NCBI RefSeq assembly: GCF_036226405.1
Contig: NZ_CP108464.1
Span: forward strand, 1,612,001 to 1,676,000
DNA: 64,000 nt
Source: Streptomyces sp. NBC_01260
GTDB lineage: Bacteria; Actinomycetota; Actinomycetes; Streptomycetales; Streptomycetaceae
Direction of reading: 5' to 3'
Below, in pieces: positions 63,418 to 64,000 of the stretch; position 1 is the first letter of the stretch; each line of letters starts with the position of its first letter. The translations under genes and the position numbers were made by a program. Below the pieces are notes generated by a model. It did not search any database, was not told where the DNA came from, and saw only the letters and a list, made by a program, of their open reading frames with translations.

Positions 63418-64000
63418 GAGGTGGCCTTTCGCTGCGGAGGCACGGGGGCAGAGCCGGGTTCGCGGATGACGGTCTCGCCGACCGCGTACCGGGCGAGGGC
63501 GGGTCGCACCACGACCGTGTACGGAGTACGGGAGATCAGGCCGAGCGCGGCCAGCCGGGCGACGGCCTGTTCGACGAGCTCGGTCTCCATGCCTGGCTCC
63601 CTGGCGGACTTCGACCAGAATCCGCCGTGCTGGGAGGCGAGTTCGCGGACTCGGAGGGCGAGCTCGCCGAGATCGACGGGGCCGTAGGCGGCGGCCAGGT
63701 GCTCGGCGAGCAGCAGGGTGATGTGGCCGTAGGTGCCCTGTTCGGGCATGCGGAGGTCGGTGAGGTGGTCTTCGGGGTCGACCATGGCGATCCCCTCGGC
63801 CCGCACCTCGGCTACCAGTCCGGTCAGTTCGGTGATCCGGGCGGTGAGGAAGCCGCGTTGCCGGGTGAGGTAGCCGAGTTCGGCGTCGCTCAGATCGTCG
63901 TAGTAGAGCACCGGGTCGTCGAGGAGCCTGCGGGTGAGCGAGCGGCGCATGGCGCGGAAGCGCAGCTCGTCGCTGTCCAGGGCGGTTTCGGCGACGAGTT
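63414..64000 (-). CDS. jetB: Wadjet type II subunit JetB (TIGR02678-like), 5' part beyond window
   Basis: Only the C-terminal 195 residues are visible; the frame stays open to the right edge. Segments LDSDELRFRAMRRSLTRRLL and DDPVLYYDDLSDAELGYLTR look like the winged-helix MukE-like subunit. The C-terminus ALGLISRTPYTVVVRPALAR precedes the overlap with jetC. Assignment rests mainly on gene order jetB-jetC-jetD. jetA should lie just upstream, outside the window. Confidence 0.75.
   Translation of the reverse strand, partial: LVAETALDSDELRFRAMRRSLTRRLLDDPVLYYDDLSDAELGYLTRQRGFLTARITELTGLVAEVRAEGIAMVDPEDHLTDLRMPEQGTYGHITLLLAEHLAAAYGPVDLGELALRVRELASQHGGFWSKSAREPGMETELVEQAVARLAALGLISRTPYTVVVRPALARYAVGETVIREPGSAPVPPQRKATS

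Noticed and set aside
61465..63687. Long plus-strand frame opposite jetC.
   Set aside because: Antisense shadow of the coiled-coil ATPase; no motifs of its own.

Overview
The window is very GC-rich, with strong G/C at third codon positions, many GTG starts, frequent 4-base ATGA/GTGA gene overlaps and rare TTA codons. With two conservon-type loci, CYP157/CYP154-like P450s and a cobalamin riboswitch, this points to a chromosomal segment of a Streptomyces or close relative. I see no rRNA, complete tRNA, transposase or CRISPR array.

Layout. 1-7.6 kb: a shortened conservon (cvnA, cut by the left edge, and cvnB) runs straight into a branched-chain-amino-acid-type ABC uptake operon with a fused permease. 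7.7-8.9 kb: a convergent FAD monooxygenase. 9.7-16.2 kb: a full conservon (cvnA-B-C-D) with two P450s and an enoyl-CoA hydratase. Its CvnB has two roadblock domains, cvnC carries a TTA codon, and the first P450 lacks the ExxR motif. 16.3-19.8 kb: a sulfide/persulfide module with a CstR-like repressor, two single rhodanese proteins, a TauE/SafE permease and a CstB-like dioxygenase-rhodanese, tied together by three near-identical 16-bp palindromes. 20.1-21.1 kb: a VWA-domain protein.

21.5-25.0 kb: a small accessory cluster with a phytanoyl-CoA-dioxygenase-like enzyme (two TTA codons), an unrecognised protein, an SDR lacking the catalytic Tyr, and a class III aminotransferase. 25.1-36.5 kb: corrin-ring genes cobN (with a cobalamin riboswitch), cobG, cobH, cobIJ, cobK, cbiD, cobM and cobL. 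A tsaD-like paralogue (36.6-37.7 kb) follows. 37.7-43.8 kb is a decayed zone: living genes (a second PhyH-like protein, thpR, a carboxylesterase, a TetR regulator) alternate with fragments of a MerR regulator, an aldo/keto reductase, a DMT transporter and a fumarylacetoacetate hydrolase.

43.8-57.4 kb: a secreted alpha/beta-hydrolase-like protein, then a carbohydrate-catabolism locus with an enolase-superfamily dehydratase, a LacI regulator, an ABC sugar importer, a Tat-exported clan-A glycosidase-like protein, an FAD oxidoreductase and a uronate-dehydrogenase-like enzyme. This would import a sugar or sugar acid and oxidise and dehydrate it. 57.6-57.7 kb holds a stub of an RNA methyltransferase gene. 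From 58.0 kb to the right edge lies a type II Wadjet (JetABCD) anti-plasmid locus: jetD, jetC and the 3' part of jetB, with jetA presumably just outside.
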